A stretch of 64,000 bases of DNA from JALYNX01 sp963746905 (GCA_963746905.1 CAVVCY010000001.1:62001-126000); one strand, 5' to 3'. Shown: positions 28,239 to 37,840, counted from the stretch's first letter. The notes: a model not told the origin generated them from the letters alone. Made by a program: numbers and translations.

Positions 28239-28916
28239 TCAGAACAGGGCAGTCAGGCCCTTGAACAGGAAGATCCCGCCCAGCCCGAGTCCAACCACGA
28301 TTTCAATGAGTCGGGTGCGTGCCAGGAGCCACTCGGTCATCCCGCCCAGAATGGCCTGTGAACGTTTCGGAGCGACAATCTGGAGGTCAATGGGAAGGTG
28401 ATACGGGAGCAGCATGATGAAGAGGAAGGCGATGAGGACCACGACGACCGTGGCAACCCCGGGCGCAGGGTCGGCCAGTGGGATCTCCTTGAGCCCCGCG
28501 GCATAGACGACGAGTGCGTCTGAGTTGATCACCTGGACCGCTACGCCGAGCTTGAACAACGAGCCGAAGCCTGATGATGCGAATCCCTCCACGCGACGTC
28601 GCTGCGCCTCCTCCTTCTCGGGTGATGGGTTGGAGAAGATCGCGACCAGTCCCAAGACCACGAACAGAGCACCGAGGATCGTGTCCACGATCGCCCCGAG
28701 GTCGTCACCGGCTGAATCCGCTCCGGCGGCCTCGGCGATAAGGAGGACAGCGATGGCAAACACCACGTCCAAGATCACTGCCCCTGAGACGAAGGCGAAC
28801 CCGGCAGCGATCGGCCGCTTCGCCTTGGTGACGATCACCGCGGAGACCACCAACACGATCGGCGCAGCCGCCATCGCTCCCAACGCGTAGGGCAGCATCG
28901 AACTGAAGAGGCTCAT
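28239..28916 (-). CDS. GAP/Sap-like (LysE-superfamily) membrane protein
   Basis: About 225 residues with six likely membrane helices and a short cytoplasmic loop after helix three (SNPSPEKEEAQRRR). The layout matches the GAP family that includes mycobacterial Sap, involved in export of lipids such as sulfolipid or glycopeptidolipid. ATG 28916 is the first methionine giving a hydrophobic N-terminus; the open frame upstream to 29126 is basic and overlaps the divergent gene. Confidence 0.78.
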   Translation of the reverse strand: MSLFSSMLPYALGAMAAAPIVLVVSAVIVTKAKRPIAAGFAFVSGAVILDVVFAIAVLLIAEAAGADSAGDDLGAIVDTILGALFVVLGLVAIFSNPSPEKEEAQRRRVEGFASSGFGSLFKLGVAVQVINSDALVVYAAGLKEIPLADPAPGVATVVVVLIAFLFIMLLPYHLPIDLQIVAPKRSQAILGGMTEWLLARTRLIEIVVGLGLGGIFLFKGLTALF

Positions 28917-29082
28917 ACGGGAAAGCTTGTGGTGTTGTTCGGTGCGCTCATCGCATCTCGGTCCAAGGGCGAACCTACACGACGGGCTCTTGGGTGCCGT
29001 GACAGGGACCAGCGCCCACCGTTCGCCTCCGTAACCTAGATTCGCCACGCTCGCCCACGGTTTCGCTTCGACTCGGGAGGAA

Positions 29083-31458
29083 ATGATCAAATCGGTGACG
29101 GTCCAACGGGCCTCATATTTCGTCACATCAGAGGGTCAGCCCCGCGTGCGAAGGACGAGCGACATCTTCAAGTCGGTTATCGGCCTGATCCTCGTCTTCT
29201 GGGCGGTAGTGAACTTAGACCAAGCGGCGGCATGGGATCTGGCCTTCGCGAAACTTGTTCAAGCAGGGCCAGCGTGGGTTAACACCCTGCTCGAGATCGG
29301 TTATGGGCTCAGCCTCATCTATCTGCTCCTCGTCATCGGAGCACTCGCGTTCGGGGGCAGAGAGAGGCGCCCCGCCCTCCGCGACCTTGCGATCGTGGCA
29401 TTGGGCGCTGCGGTCCTGGTGACACTCCTTTCGTTCCTGGTCAACGGGGAGTGGCCATATGTGTTACCAGAGATAGGTCTCGAAAGCCCCGCCCCTCGAT
29501 TTCCTGTGCTCAGGGTGGCCATGGTCACGGCAGTTCTCCTTGTGGTCAGCCCACACGTCACCCGCCCGCTCCGTCGGTTCGGCTGGTTCGCGATTGTCAC
29601 CACGGCCATCGCGTCGGTTGGCCTCAGCTATGGGACGCCCTCGCAAACGATCGGCTCGATCGGTGTTGGCCTGTTGTCGGCCGGTCTACTCCTTTGGATA
29701 GAGGGCTCCCCCCGTGGATACCCGGATCCCGACACGGTGAGGGCCGCGATGGAGAACCTCGGTGTGCCTGTTCGCTCACTCGAGATCGCGCCGTACCAGA
29801 CCTGGGGGGTGATTCGATTTCTGGGCTTCGACGAGCTTGGGGATCGGGTCGAGATCAAGGCCCACGGGCGTGATGCCTTCGACTCGCAACTCGCAGCGAA
29901 GGTTTGGCATACGCTTTGGTACAGAGACTCGAGCCGCGCTGTCAGCTTCACCCGGCTTCAGGCCGTCGAGCACGAAGCCCTGATGACCCTGATGGCCGAT
30001 CGGACTGGTGTGCCTGTGCCCCAATTGGCTGCCGTGGGGAGCGCAACCTCGGAGATCGCCTTGATCTCGTTTCGATCTACCGGTACCACCCTTCGGGAGC
30101 TTGACCCTGAGGAGATCAGCGACGCCCTGCTGATCGAGGCCTGGTCGAATGTGGGCTCCCTGCATCAAGAGTCGATGAGCCACGGCTCGCTCGACACTTC
30201 GGCGATCGAGGTCAGAAATGACGAAGCAATCATCGCCAACTTTGCCCTCGGCTCCCTCGCGTCTGATGAAGGCGACCAGGCCAGCGACGTTGTCGAGCTT
30301 CTCTTTTCTCTCGCGGTCCTGGTTGGTGAGGATCGGGCGGTGGCGACGGCGCTCAGAGGTTTGGGCCGGGAACAACTCGTGGCAGCGCTGCCATATGTTC
30401 AGGTTCCAGCCGTGAGCCCGGCCACGCGTCGGCTGGTTGAAAAGCCCAAGGACACCATCGCCTCGCTGAGCTCGAAGCTCGCGGAGGTGACCGGAGAGGA
30501 GATGCCAGATCCGGTCAAGCTGCGGCGGGTCACAGTGCGAAGCCTCGTCATGGGTGCTCTGGTGCTCTTGGTGGCATCGGCGCTGATCCCGCTGTTCACC
30601 AGTGTGGATTACGCCCAGATTTGGGACGTCTTGCAATCGGCGAATTGGTCCCTGCTAGTTGTGGCCCTGATATTCGGGCACAGTCAATTCTTCCCCCTCG
30701 CCACGGCAACCATGTTCGCCGTATCGGTAAAGCTCCCTTTCTGGCCGGTACTCGTTCTTCAGACTGCGAGTCAATTCATAAGCCTCGCCATCCCAAGCGC
30801 CGCGGGGAGAGTTGCGATGAACACCGCCTTTCTCCACAAGTTCGGCCTTTCGGTGACTGCGGCGGTGGTCCAGGGATCGATCGACGGCTTCACCGGGTTT
30901 CTGGTTCAGTCGGCCATCCTCATCGTGCTCTTGCTCTTCGGCGATGTCGACCTCGGACTCCAGATCGACGCCTCCGATTTGCCCTGGCTGGTGATCCTCG
31001 GGGTGGTGGCCCTGATCGCCGTTGGAACGGTGGTCGCCATACTCCGGATCAAGAAGCTTCACGATCGAGTCGTTCCAGTTGTCACGGAGGCGTGGCATGC
31101 CTTGGTGGTCGTACTCCGGCAGCCGTCACGGGCATTCGGGCTGTTGGGAAGCAACTTCGTCTACTGGAACGTGCTCGGGATCACGCTTTGGCTGATTCTT
31201 CGGGCGGTCGGCACCGATCTCGACTACGGATCGGCTCTATTCGTCGCCACGGGCACCAGTCTGTTGGCCGGATTCATGCCTATCCCAGGTGGGGTTGGTG
31301 TCGCCGAAGCGACGATGGTTGCGCTTCTCGCTACTTTCGGTGTCGACCAGTCGACTGCTCTTGCAGTCACCGCCGTCTATCGGCTGATCACGTTCTACTT
31401 GCCGGCTTTGGAGGGCTTCTTCGGGACCCGCTGGCTCGAGCGCCACGGCTACGTGTGA
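29083..31458 (+). CDS. Membrane flippase-like protein with internal kinase-like domain (LPG synthase TM fold)
   Basis: A 791-residue protein with three parts. Residues about 25-215 are an N-terminal set of membrane helices. Residues about 220-440 are a soluble kinase-like domain: VEIKAHGRD resembles the ATP-binding strand, and SLHQESMSHGSLDTSAIEVRN resembles a catalytic loop in which the usual Asp is replaced. Residues about 470-791 are the LPG-synthase transmembrane/YbhN-like domain ending in GGVGVAEATMVALL. The organisation resembles UPF0104 proteins of mycobacteria. A role in lipid or glycolipid translocation is inferred. The start ATG lies only two bases after GGAGG, so GTG 29095 is possible. 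Confidence 0.8.
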   Translation: MIKSVTVQRASYFVTSEGQPRVRRTSDIFKSVIGLILVFWAVVNLDQAAAWDLAFAKLVQAGPAWVNTLLEIGYGLSLIYLLLVIGALAFGGRERRPALRDLAIVALGAAVLVTLLSFLVNGEWPYVLPEIGLESPAPRFPVLRVAMVTAVLLVVSPHVTRPLRRFGWFAIVTTAIASVGLSYGTPSQTIGSIGVGLLSAGLLLWIEGSPRGYPDPDTVRAAMENLGVPVRSLEIAPYQTWGVIRFLGFDELGDRVEIKAHGRDAFDSQLAAKVWHTLWYRDSSRAVSFTRLQAVEHEALMTLMADRTGVPVPQLAAVGSATSEIALISFRSTGTTLRELDPEEISDALLIEAWSNVGSLHQESMSHGSLDTSAIEVRNDEAIIANFALGSLASDEGDQASDVVELLFSLAVLVGEDRAVATALRGLGREQLVAALPYVQVPAVSPATRRLVEKPKDTIASLSSKLAEVTGEEMPDPVKLRRVTVRSLVMGALVLLVASALIPLFTSVDYAQIWDVLQSANWSLLVVALIFGHSQFFPLATATMFAVSVKLPFWPVLVLQTASQFISLAIPSAAGRVAMNTAFLHKFGLSVTAAVVQGSIDGFTGFLVQSAILIVLLLFGDVDLGLQIDASDLPWLVILGVVALIAVGTVVAILRIKKLHDRVVPVVTEAWHALVVVLRQPSRAFGLLGSNFVYWNVLGITLWLILRAVGTDLDYGSALFVATGTSLLAGFMPIPGGVGVAEATMVALLATFGVDQSTALAVTAVYRLITFYLPALEGFFGTRWLERHGYV

Positions 31459-31495
31459 GGAGGCGAGAAATCGTGATCATCTTTGAGCGTTTGGA

Positions 31496-31774
31496 CTAAG
31501 GGCTTCGAGTCACTCCGTTGATCCGATCCAACAGCTCGTGGTCCACTATGGCCTCGTAGTCAGGGTGCCGTTTGATCCATGCTGCGATGAAAGGGCACAG
31601 CGGAACGATGGTCCCGCCTTGTGCCTTGACATCGTCCAATGCGAAACGAGCCAGGGCCGCTCCCACCCCTTTGCCTCCGTGGGCGGAGTTGACTTCGGTG
31701 TGGACAAAGATGTGACGCCCGGCCCGAAGTTGATAGACGGCGATCGCCACCACCTGCCCATCGACCTCGGCCAC
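31496..31774 (-). CDS. Small GNAT-like acetyltransferase (YjdJ-type)
   Basis: A protein of 92 residues from GTG 31774 with the acetyl-CoA loop GGKGVGAALARFAL and the hallmark VPLCPFIAAWIKRHPDYEAI of the short GNAT-like family. The frame extends upstream to about 31846 (ITTDSRNEESLEVEFRDD), giving a more family-like N-terminus. That extension has no ATG, GTG or TTG; an ATC at 31846 sits seven bases after AGGAG. Either a rare start is used or the start codon is altered. It converges with the kinase/flippase gene. Confidence 0.75.
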   Translation of the reverse strand: MAEVDGQVVAIAVYQLRAGRHIFVHTEVNSAHGGKGVGAALARFALDDVKAQGGTIVPLCPFIAAWIKRHPDYEAIVDHELLDRINGVTRSP

Positions 31775-31922
31775 ATAGCGGTGCTGATCGGGATCGTCCC
31801 GAAACTCAACTTCGAGCGATTCTTCATTCCTGGAATCAGTGGTGATGCTGAGTCTCCTGCCTCGACTTCATGGTGCGAACTTAAACAGGTCGTACGCTAC
31901 GGGTCGTCGTTGCTTTCAATCT

Positions 31923-32411
31923 GTGTCAACACAGGAAGGCGACCTGGTTCAGGATCAGACCATTGCAGAGGGCTTCACGCAGTTCGTGGCCACCAACGAA
32001 CAGAAGCTGCGCAACGCCTTAACCGCCTGTTTGGGAATCGACACCGGTAAGGATGCGGCGGCCGAGGCCCTGGCCCACGGTTGGGAACATTGGGAACGGG
32101 TCCAGGCGATGGAAAACCCCCTCGGTTATCTGTACGTAGTGGGTCGTAGCCGCGGGAGAAGGATGCGGCGCTCTCGACGCATCGTCTTTCCCAGCCCCAC
32201 CGAAGAGCGCACTCCTTGGATCGAGCCCGGTCTGCCTCGAGCCTTGGCCACCCTGCCCGAACGGGAGCGGATCGTCGTGATCTTGCTTTACAGCTACGAC
32301 TGGGCGATGAGTGAGGTTGCCACCACCCTCGGGATTTCGAAGAGCACGGTGCAAACCCATGCCGATCGGGGCATGGGCAAGTTACGACGCAAGTTGGGGG
32401 TGAACCGATGA
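31923..32411 (+). CDS. ECF-type RNA polymerase sigma factor
   Basis: About 162 residues. Region 2 is short and divergent (AEALAHGWEHWERVQ, NPLGYLYVVGRSRGR). Region 4 is clear (LPERERIVVILLYSYDWAMSEVATTLGISKSTVQTHADRGMGKLRRKL). GTG 31923 is a plausible start; an upstream start at 31839 has no good ribosome site. The stop overlaps the next ATG (ATGA at 32408-32411), so the sigma factor and the membrane-anchored propeller protein are translationally coupled, as sigma/anti-sigma pairs usually are. Confidence 0.82.
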   Translation: MSTQEGDLVQDQTIAEGFTQFVATNEQKLRNALTACLGIDTGKDAAAEALAHGWEHWERVQAMENPLGYLYVVGRSRGRRMRRSRRIVFPSPTEERTPWIEPGLPRALATLPERERIVVILLYSYDWAMSEVATTLGISKSTVQTHADRGMGKLRRKLGVNR

Positions 32412-33670
32412 GCCTCGACCTGAGACGTGATCTCCACGAGTACGGCGATTTCATGGAGGAAACTCAGGGCTCGCTCACCGTCGAGCAGATTCTGAAGCAG
32501 TCCGGTGCGATCCAGGTGATCCCCGACGACGAGATGGATCCACACCACGACCTGGTCCGGCGGAGATGGGCCGCGGTGCTCGCCGTGGCTGCGATCTTGC
32601 TCACCGTTGCTGTGGCTCTAGTCCTAGGTGCTCTGCGTAACGATGTTCCCCCGGTGGATTCGGTGACGACGGTCCCGACGTCCACACCGAGCAGTCTTCC
32701 GGAGAGCGCGAACGCAGGCACCCTGGACACGCCGATGGGCACCTTCGATTGGTGGCAGCTCACCGGAGTCGATCCCGAGGTGCCACCGCCGAGCTGGCTG
32801 GTGAAGGGCCCTTCCGGTTACTCCCTGATCCACGGTCCTTGGGGAACGGGTCTGGAGTATTGGCAATCGGCAGACGGGAAAGCGTGGACCCCTGCGCCGT
32901 TGCCGGGGTTCGAGGGGGATGCTGCCTGGGTTGAGAAAATCGCCGGTGACTACTGGCTGTCGACGAATTCCCCGTCTCTCTGGCGTTCCGAAGACGGAGG
33001 CACCTGGGTCCAAGTTCCGTTGCCATCGGGGTACAGCCAGACGCCATACCAGGCGCTCCAGGAGGTGAACGGTGCTTTGTGGTTGACCAGCGACGACCCA
33101 GTGGGCGTCTGGCGTCTTGACGAGACGAGTTGGACAGCCCTGGATACAGGTCCGATCGCGCCGGGGACGTCACGCAGCTCAATGGGTCGACTGGTGTGGA
33201 GGGAGGGCCGGCAGTTGCGGGCGAGATCACGGTCGTTCCATTGGATTTCGACACCCTCAGCGTGTTCGACTCGAATGGGCAGGGGGTGATGGTCACACGG
33301 CCATGGGACCAGTTACGCAACGAATCGGCAGACGGGTTCGCTCCACAAGTAACCGTCCTTGCCGCCGGTGGCCAGTTCCTCGCCTATGTCGACAAGTTAC
33401 GAGTGTCCCCCGCCCCCGTCCCCCGCCGGTTGTGACCCTAGTGATCGGCTCCAGCCGACAATCGAGATGTGGACCTCACCCGATGGCGTCAGCTGGGCCG
33501 GCCCGACCCGGCCCGGATTCCTTCCGGATGAGGGTGGCGGCTACGGGATGTTCCGGACCGATGGCGACCTGGTGATCGCCGAGGTGTACGAGCCGTTGGG
33601 CGGTTCGGGTCAAGTGTGGATTTCCGAGGACGGGATCAGCTGGTCAGCCACCGGGATCTCTGGTCATTGA
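32408..33670 (+). pseudogene. Membrane-anchored Asp-box propeller protein coupled to the sigma factor, frameshifted
   Basis: A cytoplasmic N-terminus of about 50 residues and one membrane helix (about 54-76, WAAVLAVAAILLTVAVALVL) lead into a Thr/Pro linker and an extracytoplasmic domain with repeated Asp-box (BNR) motifs: SADGKAWTP, SEDGGTWVQ, SPDGVSWAG and SEDGISWSA. This is a sialidase-like propeller without visible catalytic residues. The N-terminal segment could act as anti-sigma, but no HCC zinc motif is seen. The frame changes near 33170 and near 33400-33430 (within C-runs), and coding character continues in each segment. The next 180 bases to 33850 hold no clear gene. Confidence 0.65.
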
Positions 33671-33849
33671 TTGCGATTGACGCGACCCGACACGCGGATA
33701 CGTGTGGATCTTGGGGCCAACGGGATCGAGGCGCGGGTCGTGGAACTGAGGACTCGACGCAATCGGGACCAAGGATATGGGGGTGCGGAGCAGGCAGGGA
33801 CTGAGACGTCATTGGAACGCGAGTCTACAGGTCCGACGCTGGGGACGGA

Positions 33850-34998
33850 TTGTGGGTATTGAGGGATGAGGTCCCCTGGTCTGGCACGATTTGCCGATCC
33901 TCACCCTGCTCTACCGCAGCTGTCCTTCCGCAACATCGTCAGGCGACGGATCGGCTGCCGAGGGGCATTGCCGGTGACACAGCCGGAGGCTGCCCGGTCC
34001 GGTGCCCGGGGCCAGTCGGCGCTTTGGGCTGGACGCAGGTCACACCACCGTCGGGTGTGGGGCAGGTGGAGGAGGTGTGGGCGATGACAGGCGGTGGCTA
34101 CGCCCTGTGGACCAGGAGCGAGATCTGGACGTCCGCGGATGGGATCGAGTGGGGGTTGTCGGCAACTACACCGGACCTGGTTGAGCTCTCGCCAGAACCA
34201 CGCTCGGTGATCGACTTTGGCGATGGATGGCTGGTCGTCGGTGGGGACTCGGAGCGCGACCCGGTGGTTGCGTACAGCACAGATGGTGCCACCTGGGAGA
34301 CGACACCGCTGTCCGAAACCAGGGGACATCCCCTGATGATCGCGGCCTCGCCTTCCACGACGGTCGTGATTGGGCTCTCTTCTGTGTCGAATCGAGTTGC
34401 GGTGGTCTGGATCAGCCACGACGGCCGAACGTGGGATCGCGCTGCCGAGATCGCCGAATCGGATGGTGGGCCCCTGCACCCAGAACGGCTTGTCTTCACC
34501 GGGACCGAATTCGTGATGCAGGCGGCTCTCGCTGAAACATCCCACTTCCCCAAGATGTGGCGATCCACGGACGGTGAGAGTTGGGCCGAGGCCGAGGAGT
34601 GGAGGTACTCCCATGGCATGAACTATGACGGTCGGGGCGGCGTGGTAGCACTGACGACTTTCGGTGGCGAGCCGCTTGTGCTGCAAAGAGACTCAAGTAG
34701 GGGGTTTGGGTACATGGACACCTTTGAGGATTCGACGTTCTCGGGTTGGCCCTCAGCCTTGCCCGAGGCAATTTCCGTCGAACCCATCGGGGGCGGGCTA
34801 GGTCTCATCGTGGCTTCGGCGACGGACCTCTGGTTCACCACGACCGGCGAAGTGTGGAGCAGCCAACGCCTCGACGACGTTTTTGGATCCGCCGGGGCAA
34901 TGACGGGCGCCGCGGTGTCCGACGTTTCGGTGCTCGTTGCATTCTCGCCCAACAGTGGTGAGCCCTTCGAGCTTTGGCTGGGCGAGCCGGCCGAGTGA
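33850..34998 (+). CDS. Second Asp-box propeller segment, N-terminus unclear
   Basis: From about 34015 to the stop at 34998 the protein has more Asp-box repeats: TSADGIEWG, YSTDGATWE, ISHDGRTWD, RSTDGESWA and a degenerate TTTGEVWSS. The first 60 codons of the frame look non-coding (Cys/Arg-rich), and no signal peptide or membrane helix is seen, so the real N-terminus is lost or lies in another frame. It may be the continuation of the propeller gene just upstream, or a second copy. No enzyme is recognised. Confidence 0.55.
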   Translation: MWVLRDEVPWSGTICRSSPCSTAAVLPQHRQATDRLPRGIAGDTAGGCPVRCPGPVGALGWTQVTPPSGVGQVEEVWAMTGGGYALWTRSEIWTSADGIEWGLSATTPDLVELSPEPRSVIDFGDGWLVVGGDSERDPVVAYSTDGATWETTPLSETRGHPLMIAASPSTTVVIGLSSVSNRVAVVWISHDGRTWDRAAEIAESDGGPLHPERLVFTGTEFVMQAALAETSHFPKMWRSTDGESWAEAEEWRYSHGMNYDGRGGVVALTTFGGEPLVLQRDSSRGFGYMDTFEDSTFSGWPSALPEAISVEPIGGGLGLIVASATDLWFTTTGEVWSSQRLDDVFGSAGAMTGAAVSDVSVLVAFSPNSGEPFELWLGEPAE

Positions 34999-35145
34999 AA
35001 ACCGACATGACTGCCGTGAGACCGTCTCGTATTCGGAGGGCACTCGTTGCTGTGGCCGTTTACCGCGATGTGCGACGAGGGATATGTGGGTCCTGGGACT
35101 CGAAAGGAATCAGATGGCGAAGCCAAGAGCAGGAGGTCTGACGTC

Positions 35146-36531
35146 GTGAAGAGAATCGGTCAAGTGGCGTTGGTATTCGCTGCGGTGGCTATCGGCGGTT
35201 GCGGGAGTGTGCAGGAGGCCTTGTCGACCGCGGCTGGGTCAACTACCACTATTGCGGCCACATCGACCACCACCGCGCTTCCGGTGGCTGTCGAGAACAG
35301 CCCCCGTTCCGACGAACCATGGGACGGACGGGGTTTTCCAACCGGACCCAACAGTATGCCGCCGGGCCGATACTCGTGGACCGCGCCTGCCGCAGACCTC
35401 ACGCTCAGCTTCGCGCTCCCTGCCGGTTGGGATGGCGAAGGACCAAACTGGATGCACAAGGCCCGTGAAGAAGCCGACGTTATGGTCGAGTTCGCGACTT
35501 CCAACATCGACCCCGACGATCTCGTACTCGATGCAACGTCCGGGTCGGGGAGTGTTGAGTCGACCGCGGTCACCGTCGCCGGATATGACGGCAGGTACCT
35601 TGAGCTCTCGTTAAGGGACGATCCTGTGTATGTAGAGGCGTATGGTGCCCACGGCTTGCGCACTCAGGTGTGGATCCTGGACATCGACGGAACGAGGGTC
35701 TTCATCAGCGTGGGTTCGTACCCCAACACAGTTCCGGCTGACCTGGCGGAGGCCGAGGCAATCGTCCATTCGATCCGCAGCGAGGCGACGGACCCGACGA
35801 CCTTCGAAGACGAGCCGACGACCTTCGAAGGCGAGGTAGCTCCCAGCTCAGATGCGGCGCCACCCAACGGCTCCGTCATAGCTGTCGACGCTGACACGCG
35901 ACGACTTCCATTGGGAGAACGCACCGACCTACCGGACAACGCATGGTTCGATTTCCTCGCCGGGCTGTGTTGGGGGGACACTTGCTACCGAGACGCTCAC
36001 GTCGTCGACCCGAGCAATGATCAGATGGGTTTTGGACGTTGGGCCGCAGACCTCCCGTTCCACATCCGCGACGGCTTCGTCAATCAAGGAGAAGCTCCGC
36101 TTGGTGACGGATTCGAGGTCGTGGTGTACGTCACCAGACGAGTAGGTCCTCCGCTCGAAGGCGGTGTCTATGAGATCGACCAGACCTATCAATTCTCCTC
36201 CGATTACGTCCTAAAGGGCACAGCCGCCAAATGCGGACCCGGCTACTGGGACCAGACGGAGCCCCAGGCGTGCGAGTGGTTCGTCCACGACTTCAGCGCT
36301 GGGCTGCCGCCTGGGCGCTACGACATCTGGGCGAGGTGGTTCGCACCGTGCTCGGCGTGGCTAGACCTCGGACTCGCTGACAGCTGCGAAGCTTCGGACG
36401 AAGTCATGAGCCGATTTGAGTCGTCGGTGAACATGCCGTTCTACGGCGACGGGTTCACCGAAGGCGTCCAACTGCCGTTTGACCCCTACCTGTTCCCCGA
36501 GCCGATCACGAGGGGCGCCTCGACCGGATAG
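35146..36531 (+). CDS. Secreted lipoprotein of unknown function
   Basis: From GTG 35146 (AGGAGGT eight bases upstream) the protein has a lipoprotein signal ending in AIGGC (Cys19), a Ser/Thr-rich spacer, then about 420 extracellular residues. A first region, about 80-220, resembles the Thr/Ala-rich actinobacterial lipoproteins that bind small ligands. The second (about 250-455) has several Cys residues (CWGDTCYRD, KCGPGYW, CEWF, CSAWLDLGLADSC) that may form disulfides. TTFEDEP/TTFEGEV at the junction is a short internal repeat. It follows the propeller genes on the same strand and could be their surface partner. No named family is recognised. Confidence 0.72.
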   Translation: MKRIGQVALVFAAVAIGGCGSVQEALSTAAGSTTTIAATSTTTALPVAVENSPRSDEPWDGRGFPTGPNSMPPGRYSWTAPAADLTLSFALPAGWDGEGPNWMHKAREEADVMVEFATSNIDPDDLVLDATSGSGSVESTAVTVAGYDGRYLELSLRDDPVYVEAYGAHGLRTQVWILDIDGTRVFISVGSYPNTVPADLAEAEAIVHSIRSEATDPTTFEDEPTTFEGEVAPSSDAAPPNGSVIAVDADTRRLPLGERTDLPDNAWFDFLAGLCWGDTCYRDAHVVDPSNDQMGFGRWAADLPFHIRDGFVNQGEAPLGDGFEVVVYVTRRVGPPLEGGVYEIDQTYQFSSDYVLKGTAAKCGPGYWDQTEPQACEWFVHDFSAGLPPGRYDIWARWFAPCSAWLDLGLADSCEASDEVMSRFESSVNMPFYGDGFTEGVQLPFDPYLFPEPITRGASTG

Positions 36532-36569
36532 CTGTAGCAGTGTTCTAGCTCGGGTGTCAGCTTCGACCG

Positions 36570-36962
36570 TCAGTGACCCTCAGCAGCCTCGGCCTCGGCC
36601 TTGGTCCGATGCACGGTTCCTGCCGGATGCTCTGGGGGCGAGTACAGCGAGTAGAGCTTCACGTCGTCGGTTCCGGTGTTGGTCACGTTGTGCCACACCC
36701 CGGCGGGCACGATGAATGCCCAATCGTTCTCGACGTCGTGGCTCTCGTCCACGGTCTCCTCGGTCCGACCGAAGTCGACTCGAGCCTTGCCCTGTTCGAG
36801 GCGAAGGAACTGGTCGCGATTGTGGTGTGATTCCCAACCGATGTCCTCGCCGACCTTCAGGCTCATCATGGTGAGCTGGGCGTGCTCGCCGGTGTGAACC
36901 ACGGTCCTAAAGGTCGTGTTGTCGAGGGTGAGTTGTTCGATGTCATCCAGCCATCCGAGCAT
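36570..36962 (-). CDS. Cupin-domain protein
   Basis: A 130-residue single cupin. Metal-ligand motifs are GWESHHNRDQFLRLEQGKARV (cupin motif 1, two His) and FIVPAGVWHNVTN (motif 2, His). GAGGAGA precedes the ATG. Related small cupins act as sugar isomerases or dioxygenases, or simply bind ligands; none can be chosen. It is on the same strand as the next two small genes. Confidence 0.82.
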   Translation of the reverse strand: MLGWLDDIEQLTLDNTTFRTVVHTGEHAQLTMMSLKVGEDIGWESHHNRDQFLRLEQGKARVDFGRTEETVDESHDVENDWAFIVPAGVWHNVTNTGTDDVKLYSLYSPPEHPAGTVHRTKAEAEAAEGH

Positions 36963-36989
36963 GGTTGTCTCCTCGTTCTTCCCGCCGAT

Positions 36990-37268
36990 CTAGAGACTGG
37001 AGGGAATGTTGTGTTCTTCTGCCGTCCTGGTGTCTTCTTCGGTACCCGACCAGCGCTCTTTGGCGGCGGCAACGCCCTGATCGATGACCTTGCCCAGGTC
37101 CGCGGCGGCCTGTTTTGCAGACTCCAGCGCTTCCATTCGGCTCTCTTTTGTCGAGTCCCAGGCCGATCTGATTGCCTCCACCGTGCGATCGAGGGCCGCC
37201 TGAGCGTCGTCGACCCACCGATTTCGGGCGGCATCCCCTGGTGGGGTGGATTGATTGCTCTCAGTCAT
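36990..37268 (-). CDS. Small charged helical protein
   Basis: A 92-residue hydrophilic protein that is Ala/Glu/Lys-rich and probably helical or coiled-coil (AALDRTVEAIRSAWDST). AGGAGG sits six bases before the ATG. No cysteines or membrane segments are present. It resembles small stress-type proteins in general character only; I do not recognise the family. It lies 22 bases after the four-helix membrane gene and probably shares its operon. Confidence 0.65.
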   Translation of the reverse strand: MTESNQSTPPGDAARNRWVDDAQAALDRTVEAIRSAWDSTKESRMEALESAKQAAADLGKVIDQGVAAAKERWSGTEEDTRTAEEHNIPSSL

Positions 37269-37290
37269 TTGATCCTCCTGTGTTTTGACC

Positions 37291-37743
37291 TTATTCCTGT
37301 CCGACCGTCGCGAATCCGCGGGCCAATTTGACCATCTCGGTGACGATCGCGATCAGGGTCGCGATGAAGGTAAGGGCGATGACGAACCTGGCCAACGGCT
37401 CCCAGTTGAACTGTGAACTGGAGAAATCGAACGGGAACACCTGATACATCCGTACCGCCACCGCCAGGGTTATGCCCCCGAGCCCGATCTGGCATACCGA
37501 CTTGAACCACGGCGGATCGTGAATGAGATACGTTGCGTTCACCGCGATCGTGGCCAACAGCGAGAGATCGATCAGTGGCAACACCTGCGCGAAGTCGGTA
37601 GTCAGGAACGGCAACCATCCCCATTCGAGGATGTTGTTGGCGATCACCAGCATTGCGATGTTGACGACGATCGCCACGACATAGCCGAAATGAGCCGCGG
37701 TCCGATTTCTGGGGCGTTCGAGTTGGCGCTGTGTTGTGCTCAT
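37291..37743 (-). CDS. Four-helix membrane protein
   Basis: A 150-residue integral membrane protein with four predicted helices (about 22-40, 57-73, 83-98 and 122-140) and a short basic N-terminus (QRQLERPRNRT). The family is not recognised. It is the first gene of a run of three on the minus strand with the helical protein and the cupin, and diverges from the SRPBCC gene. Confidence 0.68.
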   Translation of the reverse strand: MSTTQRQLERPRNRTAAHFGYVVAIVVNIAMLVIANNILEWGWLPFLTTDFAQVLPLIDLSLLATIAVNATYLIHDPPWFKSVCQIGLGGITLAVAVRMYQVFPFDFSSSQFNWEPLARFVIALTFIATLIAIVTEMVKLARGFATVGQE

Positions 37744-37840
37744 GAGGCTTTCGTCGTCCCCTCTCGATCAGATAGTCGCTCAAGATCGAGATGAGCAGCC
37801 AGAGGAGAAGGTCCATTGTTGCCCCGCCTATCGTCGGCAC

